NCBI GenBank assembly: GCA_027036935.1
Contig: JALWCE010000020.1
Span: forward strand, 1 to 44,365
Origin: Nitratiruptor sp.
GTDB taxonomy: Bacteria > Campylobacterota > Campylobacteria > Campylobacterales > Nitratiruptoraceae
Direction: 5' to 3'
Length of the DNA stretch: 44,365 nucleotides
Shown here piece by piece: positions 17,093-27,841 of this stretch; the first letter of the stretch is position 1; every line of letters starts with the position of its first letter. Both the position numbers and the translations under genes were made by a program. Under the pieces are notes generated by a model that ran no database searches, was not told where the DNA came from, and saw nothing but the letters and a program-made list of their open reading frames with translations.

Positions 17093-18179
17093 TCTTTTTT
17101 AGCACCACACCGCTCTCAAGGTGGCGGGTATAGGGAAACTGATCAAAAATGGCAAGATCAACAATTTCGTGCGTATCTTCCAAAGCTTCCACATCCCGCT
17201 TGAGGGTATTTAGATTGCAAGAGATATACACGATATTCTCAAACTCCTTTACCACTCCTCTCGTTGCACTATCGAGCCCGCAGCGGGGAGGATCTACAAA
17301 AACGGTGCGAAAATCGTAAGCTTTGAGGTCAATATCGGCTAGCCTACGAAACGCTCTCTCACCTCTTAGTGCTTCGGCTACCTCTTCGGCGCTCAGACGT
17401 ACGAACTCTATGTTCTTGATACCATTCATCGCTCTATTCTCTTTGGCCGCTTTGATACTGCTTTTGCTCACCTCGGTCGCCAATACTTTGCCAAAATTTT
17501 GAGCCAGCGGCAGCGTAAAATTCCCAGCCCCACAGTAGAGCTCAAGCAAATCGCCACCAAAATCCTTGCTCTGCTCTAGTACCCACTGTATCATCTTGAT
17601 ATTGACATACGGATTTGGCTGAGTAAAGCTCCCCTCGTAGTGGCGATAACGATAGGCCCTATCACCAATTAAGAGCTCCTCAGTAATATATTCTTGGCCA
17701 AAGGCTATCTTCTGCCCTCGACTACGCCCAATAATGTGTAGCCCTAGCTCTTGATGTAACTCTTTAGCGCTCTTTACCCACTTTTCATCCAACTTTTTAT
17801 GATAAACTAGCGTAGCGAGGGTTTCCCCGCTTAGCCCACTCAAAAAGTCGATACGAAAAAGTTTGTCCAAAAGCAGCCTATCTTTTTGCAAATATCCCAT
17901 AAGCTTTGGCATTGCCGTAAAAATTGGCTGAAGCATAATCGGACACTCTTGGATCGCCACTTTACCTCCTCTCATCCCATACATAGTATAAGAGAGCCCG
18001 CCCTCTTGATGCAAGATACCAAACTCCCCACGGGCTCGAAAATGGCTCTGGGGCGAGGGGAAGACTTGCGGCTTTTTAGCAAAAAGAGAGCTAAATTTTT
18101 CCACTTTTATCTCAAGCTGCCTTTGATACTCAGGATAAAGAGTACAACTGCCACAAATACCAAAGTACGCACAATTCAT
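17082..18179 (-). CDS. trmA: tRNA (uracil-5-)-methyltransferase with a Cys cluster motif
   Basis: A 365-residue SAM-dependent RNA m5U methyltransferase. The SAM loop [24 protein letters not shown] (294-303), nucleophile Cys321 in YISCN, and general base Glu355 in [10 protein letters not shown] are present; the last is the TrmA rather than the RlmC or RlmD form. Unlike E. coli TrmA, the N-terminus has Cys3, Cys9 and Cys12 and a fourth Cys79, the spacing of the [4Fe-4S] site in RlmC. The ATG at 18179 follows a weak ribosome site. It is divergent from glmU. Confidence 0.9.
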   Translation of the reverse strand: MNCAYFGICGSCTLYPEYQRQLEIKVEKFSSLFAKKPQVFPSPQSHFRARGEFGILHQEGGLSYTMYGMRGGKVAIQECPIMLQPIFTAMPKLMGYLQKDRLLLDKLFRIDFLSGLSGETLATLVYHKKLDEKWVKSAKELHQELGLHIIGRSRGQKIAFGQEYITEELLIGDRAYRYRHYEGSFTQPNPYVNIKMIQWVLEQSKDFGGDLLELYCGAGNFTLPLAQNFGKVLATEVSKSSIKAAKENRAMNGIKNIEFVRLSAEEVAEALRGERAFRRLADIDLKAYDFRTVFVDPPRCGLDSATRGVVKEFENIVYISCNLNTLKRDVEALEDTHEIVDLAIFDQFPYTRHLESGVVLKKIKR

Positions 18180-18235
18180 CGTTTTTTCAACCTTGTTACG
18201 ATAATATAGCTACAATTATATCGCAAAGGGTGCAT
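18180..18235. promoter_or_regulatory. Divergent trmA/glmU promoter region
   Basis: This 56-base gap serves both genes. On the plus strand TACAAT (18211-18216) precedes AAAGGG (18225-18230) and the glmU ATG at 18236. On the minus strand TATATT (18208-18203) lies about 24 bases before the trmA ATG. No -35 boxes are obvious. Confidence 0.45.
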
Positions 18236-19534
18236 ATGAGCGTAAGCATAGCAATCCTAGCCGCCGGACAAGGGACGAGGATGAAAAGCAGTCTCCCTAA
18301 GGTGTTGCACAAAATTAGCGGTCGACCGATGATTTGGCATATTATCAAAGAGGCAAAAAAGCTTAGCGAGGATATCAATGTAGTACTCTATCACGAAGCT
18401 GAGGTGATTCGCTCCTATCTTGAAGAAAATTTTCAAAATCTTCGCTTCCATATCCAAGACCATAAAAATTTCCCCGGAACTGGTGGCGCACTGATGGGAA
18501 TAACTTTTCACGCTGATAGAGTTTTGGTGCTCAACGGCGATATGCCGCTCATTCAATCAAGCGAGCTCGAGCAGTTTTTGCAAATTGACGCCGATATTGT
18601 CATGAGCGTTATTGACTTGGAAAATCCGCACGGCTATGGACGAGTCATAATCGAAGATACCGAAGTGGAGTGTATCGTCGAACATAAAGATTGCGGGGAA
18701 GCAGAACTTGCCCTTACTACCGTCAACGCAGGAGTTTATCTTTTTAAAAAAGAGGTGTTGCAAAAATTTCTCCCCAAACTCTCCAACGACAATGCACAAA
18801 AAGAGTACTATCTCACCGATATCATTGGTCTAGCAAAAAAAGAGGGCTATAGAGTCAAACCGATATTTGTCAAAGAGGAGAGTTTTAAAGGGGTTAACTC
18901 CAAAGTCGATCTTGCCCAAGCAGAAGAGATAATGCAAGAGCGCATCAAAAATCGCTGGATGCGTGAGGGAGTCATCTTTCGCCTGCCTACAACGAGCTTC
19001 GTAGAGATCGATGTAGAATTCGAGGGAGAGTGTGAAGTGGAGAGTGGCTGCGTATTGCGGGGCAAAAGTCGTATCATTGATAGCCACATCAAAGCAAACA
19101 GCGTCATAGAAGAGAGTGAGATTCGCTACAGCAGCGTAGGCCCCCTCGCGCGCGTGCGTCCCAAAAGTATCCTCGAAGACACCCACATCGGCAACTTCGT
19201 GGAGGTCAAAAAATCGCACCTAAGAGGTGTCAAAGCGGGACATCTTAGTTATCTTGGCGACAGCCAAATCGATGAAGGAACCAATATTGGTGCTGGGACG
19301 ATCACTTGCAACTATGACGGCAAAGAAAAACATCAAACAATTATTGGTAAAAATGTCTTTGTGGGCAGCGACAGCCAACTCGTAGCCCCGCTAAGGATTG
19401 AAGATGATGTAATCATCGCCGCAGGCACCACCCTCACCAAAGATATCCCCAAAGGCTCTTTAGCCATTGCACGGCCTCCTTTACAAATCGTCAAAAATTT
19501 TTATTATAAATTTTTTGGGAAGAAACGATGCTAA
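18236..19534 (+). CDS. glmU: Bifunctional GlcNAc-1-P uridyltransferase/glucosamine-1-P acetyltransferase
   Basis: A 432-residue enzyme that makes UDP-GlcNAc for peptidoglycan and lipid A. The N-terminal pyrophosphorylase has [18 protein letters not shown] and VLNGDMPLI. The C-terminal left-handed beta-helix carries hexapeptide repeats, [24 protein letters not shown] and the CoA-binding end [20 protein letters not shown]. It ends slightly earlier than the E. coli enzyme. The ATG at 18236, with AAAGGG five bases upstream, is preferred to a GTG at 18230. It overlaps coaBC by 7 bases and starts a long envelope/cofactor operon. Confidence 0.95.
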   Translation: MSVSIAILAAGQGTRMKSSLPKVLHKISGRPMIWHIIKEAKKLSEDINVVLYHEAEVIRSYLEENFQNLRFHIQDHKNFPGTGGALMGITFHADRVLVLNGDMPLIQSSELEQFLQIDADIVMSVIDLENPHGYGRVIIEDTEVECIVEHKDCGEAELALTTVNAGVYLFKKEVLQKFLPKLSNDNAQKEYYLTDIIGLAKKEGYRVKPIFVKEESFKGVNSKVDLAQAEEIMQERIKNRWMREGVIFRLPTTSFVEIDVEFEGECEVESGCVLRGKSRIIDSHIKANSVIEESEIRYSSVGPLARVRPKSILEDTHIGNFVEVKKSHLRGVKAGHLSYLGDSQIDEGTNIGAGTITCNYDGKEKHQTIIGKNVFVGSDSQLVAPLRIEDDVIIAAGTTLTKDIPKGSLAIARPPLQIVKNFYYKFFGKKRC

Positions 19535-20779
19535 AAAACAAAAAAATACTTCTTGGTGTCAGCGGCTCCATAGCCATCTACAAATCTCTTGAACTGCTAC
19601 GCCTGTTTAAAAAAGCGGGAGCGAAAGTCAAAGTGATTCCCACTCCCGCAGCCAAACGTTTCATCACTCCCCTCACTTTCGAAGGAACCGGCAGCGAGGA
19701 GGTGCTCGATGAGCAGACCGAGAGCTGGCACAACCGAAACAACCATATTCATGTAGGCGAGGATTATGATATCTTAGTCATTGCGCCCGCTACGGCAAAT
19801 ACTATCAACAAACTCTCCAACGGTATCGCTGATAACCTACTGCTCCAAACGGCTCTGGCTTTTGATAAACCAAAGATATTGGCTCCTTCGATGAATACAA
19901 AAATGTACACCAACCGCTTTACAGAAGCTAGTCTCAAGCTTTTACGGCTTAACGGCTACCAAATTATCGAGCCCGTTGCCAAAGAGCTCGCCTGTGGCAC
20001 GGAGGGTATAGGCGCAATGACCGAGGTAGAAGATATCTTCTACACCGCCGCTAGAGCACTTCTTCAAGACCCCTTTTGGAGGGACCGCTATGCTATCGTC
20101 ACGGGAGGAGGGACGATTGAGCGGATCGATGACGTGCGTTATATCTCCAATTTCTCCAGCGGTAAGCAAGCCTGCGCCTTGGCCAAAGCTCTCTATCTCA
20201 AAGGGGCAAAAGTAGAGCTCATCACAACCAAAGAGTGCCAGAAACTGCCAAAAGATATCGAACTTTTCAAAGTAGAGTCGGCTCAGCAGATGAAAGAGTA
20301 TCTAGACGAGCGCATACGCGTGGCTAAAAAAGGGATCCTCAAGAAGCCGGATCTCGTCAACGACCTCACCCAACCCCGGCTCATTCAAAAAAAACCTTAT
20401 CTTTTTATGGCGGCGGCAGTCACGGACTATCGCCCCAAATATCCCCAAAAAGGAAAACTCAAAAAAGAGCAGATCGGCGATGAGTGGTGTTTGGAGCTTG
20501 TCAAAAATATCGATATCCTCTCTTCTATCGACAAAGAGGGTATCGTGGCCATAGGGTTCAAAGCCGAAACGGATGAAACAACAGCACTCCAAAATGCCCA
20601 AAAAATGCTTCAACAAAAAAATCTCGACGCAGTCTGTCTCAATCTGGTCACAGGACCCACATCTTTTGGCAGTGATCAAAACAAAATTATCTTCATCACC
20701 GATGATAAAATAATCCAAAGTCCCATCAAGGACAAATTGGCACTAGCCCTTGATATTACACAAATCGCAAAGGCCTTAG

Positions 20780-20787
<8 letters not shown>
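19528..20787 (+). CDS. coaBC: Bifunctional phosphopantothenoylcysteine decarboxylase/phosphopantothenate--cysteine ligase
   Basis: A 419-residue fusion of the CoaC flavoprotein and CoaB synthetase of coenzyme A synthesis. CoaC features are [16 protein letters not shown], a His in [10 protein letters not shown], the PATANT motif (PxSANT variant), [11 protein letters not shown], and the active-site Cys in [11 protein letters not shown]. CoaB begins near residue 190 with [20 protein letters not shown] and has [10 protein letters not shown]. The ATG at 19528 lies within the end of glmU, and its own end overlaps uppS by 8 bases. Confidence 0.94.
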
Positions 20788-21453
<666 letters not shown>

Positions 21454-21454
<1 letters not shown>

Positions 21455-22260
21455 TGCTCCTTTATCTCTTCGTTTTTCTGTTTGGCGTAGTTTTTGGCTC
21501 CTTTTTAAATGTAGTGATCCTACGCCTGCCGGAGGGCCAAAGTATAGCCTATCCGGGGAGTCACTGCCCAAAATGTGGCCAAAAACTTCGATGGTGGCAC
21601 AATATTCCACTGCTAAGCTGGTTTTTGCTCAAAGGCAAATGCGCCTACTGTCAAGAACCTATTAGCGTGCAATACCCGCTTGTAGAGCTTGGTACGGGAG
21701 CTCTTTTTGTAGGGATATTTAGCTTTGAACCAAATATCTACGGGATTCTCAGCGCCGTGGTTTTTGCCCTTTTGCTCGCTCTTGCTCTTATAGATCTACG
21801 CTACAAAGCGGTACCGGACAGCCTCAATCTCACCGCCGCTTTGCTTGCCCTTTTGAGTTCTCCTGATATTGTAAACAATCTCAAAAACGCCCTACTTATC
21901 GCCGGAACTTTGGCGATGCTGCGATTTTTGGTAAGCTACTATGTCAGTAAAAAAGAGCAACTGCGCCTCCAAAAACATATCCAAAAAGCTCCATGGCTTA
22001 TACACTATTATCCTCGTTTCGTTATGATCGAAGCGATGGGAGAGGGCGATGTGATCGTTGGGTTTGCTTTGGGAGCGATACTGGGGATACAAAAAACGAT
22101 CCTAGCCATCTTTTTAGCCGCACTCTTTGCCTTGCCCACTTCTGTATACTTTCGCATGCGACAAGGAGAAGCCGAAGTTCCTTTTATCCCCTTTTTGGTT
22201 TTAGGAGCGTTAGTAGCTTATATAGCTGGTGATCGTATTTGGGAGTTTGCGGGTGTCTAA
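21454..22260 (+). CDS. Prepilin peptidase (type IV leader peptidase, A24)
   Basis: A 268-residue polytopic aspartyl protease and N-methylase. It starts with FGSFLNVVILRLP, has the zinc-type Cys pairs CPKC (38-41) and CAYC (63-66) in the methyltransferase loop, and the two catalytic aspartates Asp114 in ALIDLRYKAVPD and Asp199 in GEGDVIVG. It would process type IV pilins or type II secretion pseudopilins, none of which is visible here. The GTG at 21454 is preferred because GGAGG lies seven bases upstream and the product then starts at the usual N-terminus; an ATG at 21373 reads back into uppS. Confidence 0.92.
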
Positions 22261-23266
22261 ACTTTTTAAATATCTTGGTGATCAACTCTTTAGCTCTTTT
22301 TTAAGCTTTTTTTTACCTCTTTTTGGAATAGCGAGCCTTATATTTTTTATTAAGCTTGTCTCCGTCACCGCAGTTATTCCGATGGATTTTAAAGAGCTGC
22401 TAGAACTCTACCTTTTTATTTTGCCCCAAATCCTCTTTTTTACTCTCCCTATTGCATTTTTTGCCGCCGCTATTGGAGCGCTCCACCGCCTCTCTTTTGA
22501 GTATGAGGCGATCGCCCTTTTCTCCTTGGGTATAGGACCCAAGCGTATCCTCGCTTTTTTTAGGCAGTATGCCACCTTTTTGAGTCTAGCACTTCTATTT
22601 TTATCTTTAGTTCTTATCCCTCAAGCCAAACAGCTCTACAAAGGCTTTATCGTCTACAAAAAGTTTCAAGCCAAAATAGACCTCAAACCGAGCGAATTTG
22701 GTCACCGCTTTGGAAACTGGTATCTTTTCATCGAAAAAAAGGGGCCAAACGGATATGAAAACGTGGCTCTTTACAATCAAAAATTCCAAAACCACGAAAA
22801 TTTTATCATAGCAAAACGGGCCAAGATCGACAACAAGCAAGGACTCAAACTCATCTTATTCTCAGGCCATGCCTATACATATGAGCCAAACAAACTCAAA
22901 CAGATCGATTTTGATACTCTCATACTCTATGATACCTCCGACAAACATCTTTTTCAGTACAAAGATTCCATTCTTTATTGGAAAGAGGCCCTCTCAAATC
23001 ATCGCAGAGCGTACGATTTGACTCTATTTATTCTTTTTTCTCTTTTTCCGCTGGTCTCACTATACTTTATTGTAGCACTTGGTATCCACAATCCGCGTTA
23101 TGAAAAAGGAGGAATCTTTATAAAATCCCTAGGAGTAATGGCCCTTTATTTTGGGATCAGTTTTGCCATATCGAAAGCTTTAGGCTTTTGGGCCTTGGTT
23201 TTTGCCCCCATATGGTTTATCTTGGGTCTGCTCTACTACAATAAAAAAATCGCCAAAAGGTACTAA
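22253..23266 (+). CDS. LptF/LptG family LPS-export permease
   Basis: A 337-residue inner-membrane protein of the YjgP/YjgQ family. Three N-terminal helices (about 10-115), a periplasmic beta-jellyroll (about 120-240) with alternating charged strands, and three C-terminal helices match the LptF/G plan. With LptB it would extract LPS from the membrane. Only one of the pair is here, so I cannot tell LptF from LptG. The GTG at 22253 (MSKLFKYLGDQ) overlaps the peptidase stop and has GGGAG upstream. truA starts on the next base. Confidence 0.85.
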   Translation: MSKLFKYLGDQLFSSFLSFFLPLFGIASLIFFIKLVSVTAVIPMDFKELLELYLFILPQILFFTLPIAFFAAAIGALHRLSFEYEAIALFSLGIGPKRILAFFRQYATFLSLALLFLSLVLIPQAKQLYKGFIVYKKFQAKIDLKPSEFGHRFGNWYLFIEKKGPNGYENVALYNQKFQNHENFIIAKRAKIDNKQGLKLILFSGHAYTYEPNKLKQIDFDTLILYDTSDKHLFQYKDSILYWKEALSNHRRAYDLTLFILFSLFPLVSLYFIVALGIHNPRYEKGGIFIKSLGVMALYFGISFAISKALGFWALVFAPIWFILGLLYYNKKIAKRY

Positions 23267-24010
23267 ATGCGTATCAAAGCCCTCATCGCATACGACGGGA
23301 GCCGTTTTTACGGCTTCCAAACGCAACACCACACCGCCAAAACCGTTATGGGCGAGCTTCACAAAGCTCTACGCAGTCTTGGCATTAGCACACAAATCGT
23401 AGGCAGCGGCCGCACCGATCGAGGGGTCCACGCAACGGCTCAGGTGATCCATTTTGATCTTCCTTCTTTTTGGGATATAGAACGATTTACACACTACTTC
23501 CAAAAGAAGCTAAATCCTTTTATCAAGGTACGCCGTCTCTCTTTGGCCCCTCCACACTTTCACGCCAGATTTGACGCAAAGTCTCGAGCCTACCGCTATA
23601 TCCTTAGCCCCATGCCCCCAACCCCTTTTGAGGCGGCATACTTTTGCTACGAACCCCATCTAAATAAAAGGCTTATTGCTCAAGCGCTCAAGCTTTTTGA
23701 GGGAAAACACGATTTTACCTATTTTATGAAAACAGGCAGCGACACCAAAACCAGCGTACGCACCATTTTCCGTACGGCCACCTATGAACATAACGGCCGT
23801 TTCGTACTCTATATTGAAGGGGATGCCTTTTTACGGGCACAGGTGCGAATGATGGTCGACTTCTTGCTCAAAATCTCACGAGGCGAGCTTACCATCACTC
23901 AGCTCCAAGAGCAATTGGCCAAAAAACATAGATACTCCACTACTCTAGCCCCTCCCGGGGGGCTGTACCTGTGTCGCGTGGTCTACTCTACAAAAGCCGC
24001 ACTCATATAG
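23267..24010 (+). CDS. truA: tRNA pseudouridine(38-40) synthase
   Basis: A 247-residue pseudouridine synthase that acts on the tRNA anticodon arm. YDGSRFYGFQTQ opens the protein, and the catalytic Asp51 lies in GSGRTDRGVHATAQV. RFDAKSRAYRYIL and FLRAQVRMMVDFLL are also typical. It begins directly after the permease stop and overlaps the convergent AmrB gene by 28 bases. Confidence 0.95.
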   Translation: MRIKALIAYDGSRFYGFQTQHHTAKTVMGELHKALRSLGISTQIVGSGRTDRGVHATAQVIHFDLPSFWDIERFTHYFQKKLNPFIKVRRLSLAPPHFHARFDAKSRAYRYILSPMPPTPFEAAYFCYEPHLNKRLIAQALKLFEGKHDFTYFMKTGSDTKTSVRTIFRTATYEHNGRFVLYIEGDAFLRAQVRMMVDFLLKISRGELTITQLQEQLAKKHRYSTTLAPPGGLYLCRVVYSTKAALI

Positions 24011-24780
24011 CCTACTACGGCACTTTGATCACCACTGGCATCTGCGCTGGTGCGATAATCAAGAATGCGCGGTTTGAGACCCAAAGTTCTAGCTGTTAGG
24101 ATGATCGCCTCCAGTCCTATCTTACCGCACGCTTCACATCCATTGTGCAGCTCTTGAATATCTAGATCGTGGACTGCTTTGAGACAATGCATATCCAAAG
24201 CCTCCGCCTCTTTAAGAGGATAGTAGTGGCTTAGATCGGTGCTAATGACAATAGCATTATCCCGATCACTAAGTACCGCTTCACAGATTTTGGACAGATG
24301 AAAAGGATCCTCTGCTCCATAAACTAGCTCAATCACCTTTGCTTGAGGCAAATAGTGCTCGATAAAGGGCATCTGAGTCTCGGTGCTGTGCTCTGCATGA
24401 GCCTCAGGAACAAAACCAATACCAAAAAGTTTGGCCAGATGCTCTAGATACTCTTTATCTATCGCCAAATCGCCACAAGGCGTTTCGTAACTATCATAAA
24501 AACTTCCACTCACCCCCTCTAAATAGACTCTATGGCTCGGCCCTATTACTACTACTCGTTTGGGACTGGAATTGGCCAAAACCCGATGGGCTATGTTGGC
24601 GGTAAATCCGCTGTACACATAACCAGCATGTGGCGCCACGATGGCTCTAGGTTTGATAGAAAGAACATCGCTATCTACAAGCGCCTTATCCAAGATAGAG
24701 TTAAACTGAGCGATCATAGTTTCCACTTCGCCACAACTTGCCGGATAGAAAGCCCCGGCTACACTCGCTTTTCGTTTCAT
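23983..24780 (-). CDS. amrB: AmmeMemoRadiSam system protein B (Memo-like)
   Basis: A 265-residue protein of the Memo family, a relative of metal-dependent ring-opening dioxygenases. APHAGYVYSGFTA, VVIGPSHRVYL, HSTETQMPF, STDLSHYYP and the final Cys-Gly region before DQSAVVGYMS fit the family. The usual partners AMMECR1 and a radical SAM protein are not next to it. The ATG at 24780 has AAGGAG five bases upstream; a start at 24807 would lie in the promoter. It overlaps truA at its 3' end. Confidence 0.88.
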   Translation of the reverse strand: MKRKASVAGAFYPASCGEVETMIAQFNSILDKALVDSDVLSIKPRAIVAPHAGYVYSGFTANIAHRVLANSSPKRVVVIGPSHRVYLEGVSGSFYDSYETPCGDLAIDKEYLEHLAKLFGIGFVPEAHAEHSTETQMPFIEHYLPQAKVIELVYGAEDPFHLSKICEAVLSDRDNAIVISTDLSHYYPLKEAEALDMHCLKAVHDLDIQELHNGCEACGKIGLEAIILTARTLGLKPRILDYRTSADASGDQSAVVGYMSAAFVE

Positions 24781-24796
24781 TTGTACTCCTTTAGTG

Positions 24797-24815
24797 TATA
24801 ATTGCACTCATTATA
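24797..24815. promoter_or_regulatory. Overlapping divergent -10 boxes of amrB and the GT39 operon
   Basis: A plus-strand TATAAT (24797-24802) and a minus-strand TATAAT (24815-24810) lie seven bases apart. The predicted starts (about 24809 plus, about 24803 minus) are so close that two polymerases could not bind at once. Each is followed by a good ribosome site (AAGGG and AAGGAG). Confidence 0.55.
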
Positions 24816-24831
24816 CCATTTAAGGGCATAG

Positions 24832-26274
24832 ATGCTTAAAGAAAACTTCAAAACTTTTCTTCTGCTTATTATTTTAATACAACTTTATAGATTTTTTGTG
24901 CTACTTAATGCACAGATCGACCTTTATGTGGATGAAGCTTACTATTGGGGCTGGAGCCAACATCTTGATTTTGGCTACTATTCCAAACCCCCTATGATCG
25001 CTTGGGTGATCGCCTTATTCACCTCTTTATGCGGCGAGAACGAGATTTGTATCAAATTACCAGCCCTTATACTCTATCCTATTACGTCAATTTTTATCTA
25101 CCTAACGGCGAAAGAGCTTTTTGAGGAGCGTACAGCCTTTTGGAGCGGCGTAGCCTTTTTAACTCTGCCAGCAGTCTCTTTAAGCTCTCTTATCATATCT
25201 ACCGATGTAGTGCTGCTACTTTTTTGGGCAATGGCTCTTTACTTTTTTATCAAAGCGATCAACTCCAATAAAAATCTCTACTGGGCGTTGGCGGCGGTAG
25301 CCGCAGGGGCTGGGCTGCTGAGCAAATATACGATGATCATCTTTTTGCTCAGTGTCTTTTGCTTCTTAGCTCTAGATCCAAGATACCGTCGCCATCTCAA
25401 AAATCCAAAACTTTACCTAACAATTCTTATTGCCGCCATCATCTATTTTCCTAATCTTGTCTGGAACGCCGCACACCAATATATTAGTTTCGTTCACACC
25501 AAACAGATCAGCGGCATCGAGAGTGAATCACATTTTCATATCACTAAGATGCTAGAATTCCTAGGGGCCCAGTTTCTCGTCTTTGGTCCTATCTTTTTTG
25601 GAGTATTCTTATGGCTCCTTTGGAAACGGCCCAAATCTATGCCATTTAAGCTATTACTTTGTTTTAGTATACCTTTTTTGGCAATCATCACCCTCCAAGC
25701 CTTTCTCTCTAAAGCCTTGGCCAACTGGGCAGCCCCCACCTATGTGGCCGCTACGATCCTTGTTGTGGCATATTTGCTCTCAATACAAAAGATACGGCTC
25801 CTCCTTATCGGCATTGCTTTAAATATCTTGCTCTCCCTTGGCTTTTACCATTACCACGCTCTTACCCATCTCCTAGATATCAAACTCACGGCCAAAAACG
25901 ATCCATACAAACGGGTGCGCGGCTACAAAGAGCTAGCCCAAAAACTTGAGCCTTTTATCAAGCGCTATCCAAAAACCCATCTACTTTTTGACGATCGCAC
26001 CACGATGGCGGAGATGATCTACTACCTCCATCCCCACCCTTTTGATGCGGTGATGTTCAATCCTACCCACCAACTCAAAAGTCAATACCACCTCTTTACC
26101 GATCTTAACAAATATCTAGGCGAAGACTTTTTATATATCACCGCTTCGCCAATAAACAAAGCGGCCCCCTATTTTCACCACTCTATGAAAGTAGGCACTA
26201 TCCATATCCCTTTGTATCAAGGATACGAGCGGATATATCATCTGTATCTACTCCAAGATTTTCAAGGCTATTAA
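24832..26274 (+). CDS. ArnT/GT39-type glycosyltransferase
   Basis: A 480-residue polytopic membrane protein with about 11-12 hydrophobic segments and the catalytic first-loop motif VDEAYYWGWSQHLDFGYYSK (Asp34, Glu35), followed by KPP. This is the GT39/PMT_2 pattern of ArnT and related enzymes, which transfer a sugar from polyprenyl phosphate to lipid A or protein at the periplasmic side. A soluble C-terminal domain follows. The operon continues with a PAP2 phosphatase, a polyprenyl-phosphate GT2 and a flippase-like protein. Confidence 0.88.
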   Translation: MLKENFKTFLLLIILIQLYRFFVLLNAQIDLYVDEAYYWGWSQHLDFGYYSKPPMIAWVIALFTSLCGENEICIKLPALILYPITSIFIYLTAKELFEERTAFWSGVAFLTLPAVSLSSLIISTDVVLLLFWAMALYFFIKAINSNKNLYWALAAVAAGAGLLSKYTMIIFLLSVFCFLALDPRYRRHLKNPKLYLTILIAAIIYFPNLVWNAAHQYISFVHTKQISGIESESHFHITKMLEFLGAQFLVFGPIFFGVFLWLLWKRPKSMPFKLLLCFSIPFLAIITLQAFLSKALANWAAPTYVAATILVVAYLLSIQKIRLLLIGIALNILLSLGFYHYHALTHLLDIKLTAKNDPYKRVRGYKELAQKLEPFIKRYPKTHLLFDDRTTMAEMIYYLHPHPFDAVMFNPTHQLKSQYHLFTDLNKYLGEDFLYITASPINKAAPYFHHSMKVGTIHIPLYQGYERIYHLYLLQDFQGY

Positions 26275-26909
26275 TGAGGGTACTGGCGCTATTGTTTCTT
26301 GGCTGCTTACTCTTTGTACTCTTTCCTCAAATCGATCTTTGGGTTAGTTCACTTTTTTATCACCATGGTTTTTATCTCAAAAAAGCCTCTTTAGCCCAAG
26401 CCATCTATAAGACCACGATCTTTATCACCGCAGGGATTGGGATTGGTCTGCTTGTACTTTTGATAGGAGAGCTGATCGCTAAAAAGGAGTGGGTATCTAA
26501 AAAGGTGCTTATCTACTTGCTTTTGGTACTGCTTCTAGGTCCCGGACTCATCGTCAACACCATTTTTAAAAACCATTTTGGCCGGGCCAGACCGAGCCAA
26601 ATCCAACGCTTTGGCGGTACCAAAAAGTTTACCCCAGCACTCATTATTACAGATCAGTGTCAAAAAAACTGCTCCTTTAGCAGCGGTCACGCGGCGGCGG
26701 CTTTTTACTTTTTGGCTCTGGTACCCTTGCTTAGAGGAAGAGCTAAATTGTGGGCCCTAGCAGGCGCTCTTTTATGGGGTAGTATCGTCTCAGCAGTGCG
26801 TATTCTCCAAGGCGGCCATTTTCTTAGCGATGTCTACTGCAGTGCCGTAGTGGTGTGGGGAGTGAGCGTAGGGCTGTACTACTTGATGTTTGAAAGGAAC
26901 AATAGATGA
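26274..26909 (+). CDS. PAP2-family phosphatase
   Basis: A 211-residue membrane phosphatase. The three PAP2 motifs are present: K-x6-RP in KNHFGRARP (99-107), CSFSSGHA (133-140), and SAVRILQGGHFLSDV, with Arg176, His182 and Asp186. It may remove a phosphate from lipid A (as LpxE or LpxF do), from undecaprenyl diphosphate, or from phospholipids; context favours lipid A or the lipid carrier. TAATG overlap with the GT39 gene; ATGA overlap with the next. Confidence 0.88.
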   Translation: MRVLALLFLGCLLFVLFPQIDLWVSSLFYHHGFYLKKASLAQAIYKTTIFITAGIGIGLLVLLIGELIAKKEWVSKKVLIYLLLVLLLGPGLIVNTIFKNHFGRARPSQIQRFGGTKKFTPALIITDQCQKNCSFSSGHAAAAFYFLALVPLLRGRAKLWALAGALLWGSIVSAVRILQGGHFLSDVYCSAVVVWGVSVGLYYLMFERNNR

Positions 26910-27841
26910 AACTCTCAGTTGTCATTCCAGTCATGAATGAAGAAGAAAATATTGCACCTCTTTTTAAAGCTTTGCGAGAGGCTTTAAAAGGGCTTGATTA
27001 TGAACTGATTTTTGTAGATGATGGCTCAACGGATGCAACCGTCCAAAAAATTAAGGAAGAAGCCAATGAGCGTACCAAACTTTTGGTATTGAGCCGAAAT
27101 TTTGGTCAAAGTCTCGCGATGGCAGCGGGTATCGACGCAGCCTCAGGCGATGTGATCGCCACGATCGATGGGGATTTGCAAAACGATCCAAGGGATATCC
27201 CCATAATGGTACAAAAGATGCAAAAAGAGGGATGGGATGTGGTAGCAGGCGTGCGAGCCAGGCGTCAAGACGGCCTTGTGCTGCGCAAGATCCCCAGTAA
27301 AATAGCTAACTGGATCATACGAAAAAGTACGGGAGTCTACCTCAAAGATTATGGCTGTACTCTTAAAGTTTTTAAAAAAAAGGTAGCCAAAAATTTGGGT
27401 CTTTACGGGGAGCTGCACCGCTTTATTCCAGTCCTCGCCAAACTCTATGGGGCTAAAATGACGGAGATGGATGTACGCCACCATCCAAGACTACACGGCC
27501 AGAGCAAATATGGAATAGGACGTACATTTAAAGTGATCAGCGATCTGATGCTGATGCTCTTTTTTCAAAAATACGGCACTAAACCAATGCACCTTTTTGG
27601 GACGCTTGGCTTTTTAATGCTTTTTATCGGCGTGATGATCGATTTGTACCTTTTCTTTCTCAAACTTTTTGGGCACGATATCGGTGGACGACCTTTGCTG
27701 ATTTTGGGCGTAATGCTCACGCTTGCGGGTATCCAGCTCATTACCACCGGTTTTTTGGCCGAGATTATGATGCGCACCTACTATGAATCGCAAAACAAAA
27801 AACCCTATGTGGTGCGTGAGGTCTACGAAGGCAAAGAGTGA
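26906..27841 (+). CDS. Family 2 glycosyltransferase, polyprenyl-phosphate sugar synthase type
   Basis: A 311-residue protein with a GT-A catalytic domain (SVVIPVMNEEENI, FVDDGSTDAT, then IDGDLQNDPRDIP with the metal-binding DxD) and two C-terminal membrane helices (about 230-255 and 262-290). This is the GtrB/DPM1/ArnC layout that charges undecaprenyl phosphate with a sugar. It would supply the donor for the GT39 enzyme two genes upstream. Start and stop overlap neighbours by four bases each. Confidence 0.88.
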   Translation: MKLSVVIPVMNEEENIAPLFKALREALKGLDYELIFVDDGSTDATVQKIKEEANERTKLLVLSRNFGQSLAMAAGIDAASGDVIATIDGDLQNDPRDIPIMVQKMQKEGWDVVAGVRARRQDGLVLRKIPSKIANWIIRKSTGVYLKDYGCTLKVFKKKVAKNLGLYGELHRFIPVLAKLYGAKMTEMDVRHHPRLHGQSKYGIGRTFKVISDLMLMLFFQKYGTKPMHLFGTLGFLMLFIGVMIDLYLFFLKLFGHDIGGRPLLILGVMLTLAGIQLITTGFLAEIMMRTYYESQNKKPYVVREVYEGKE

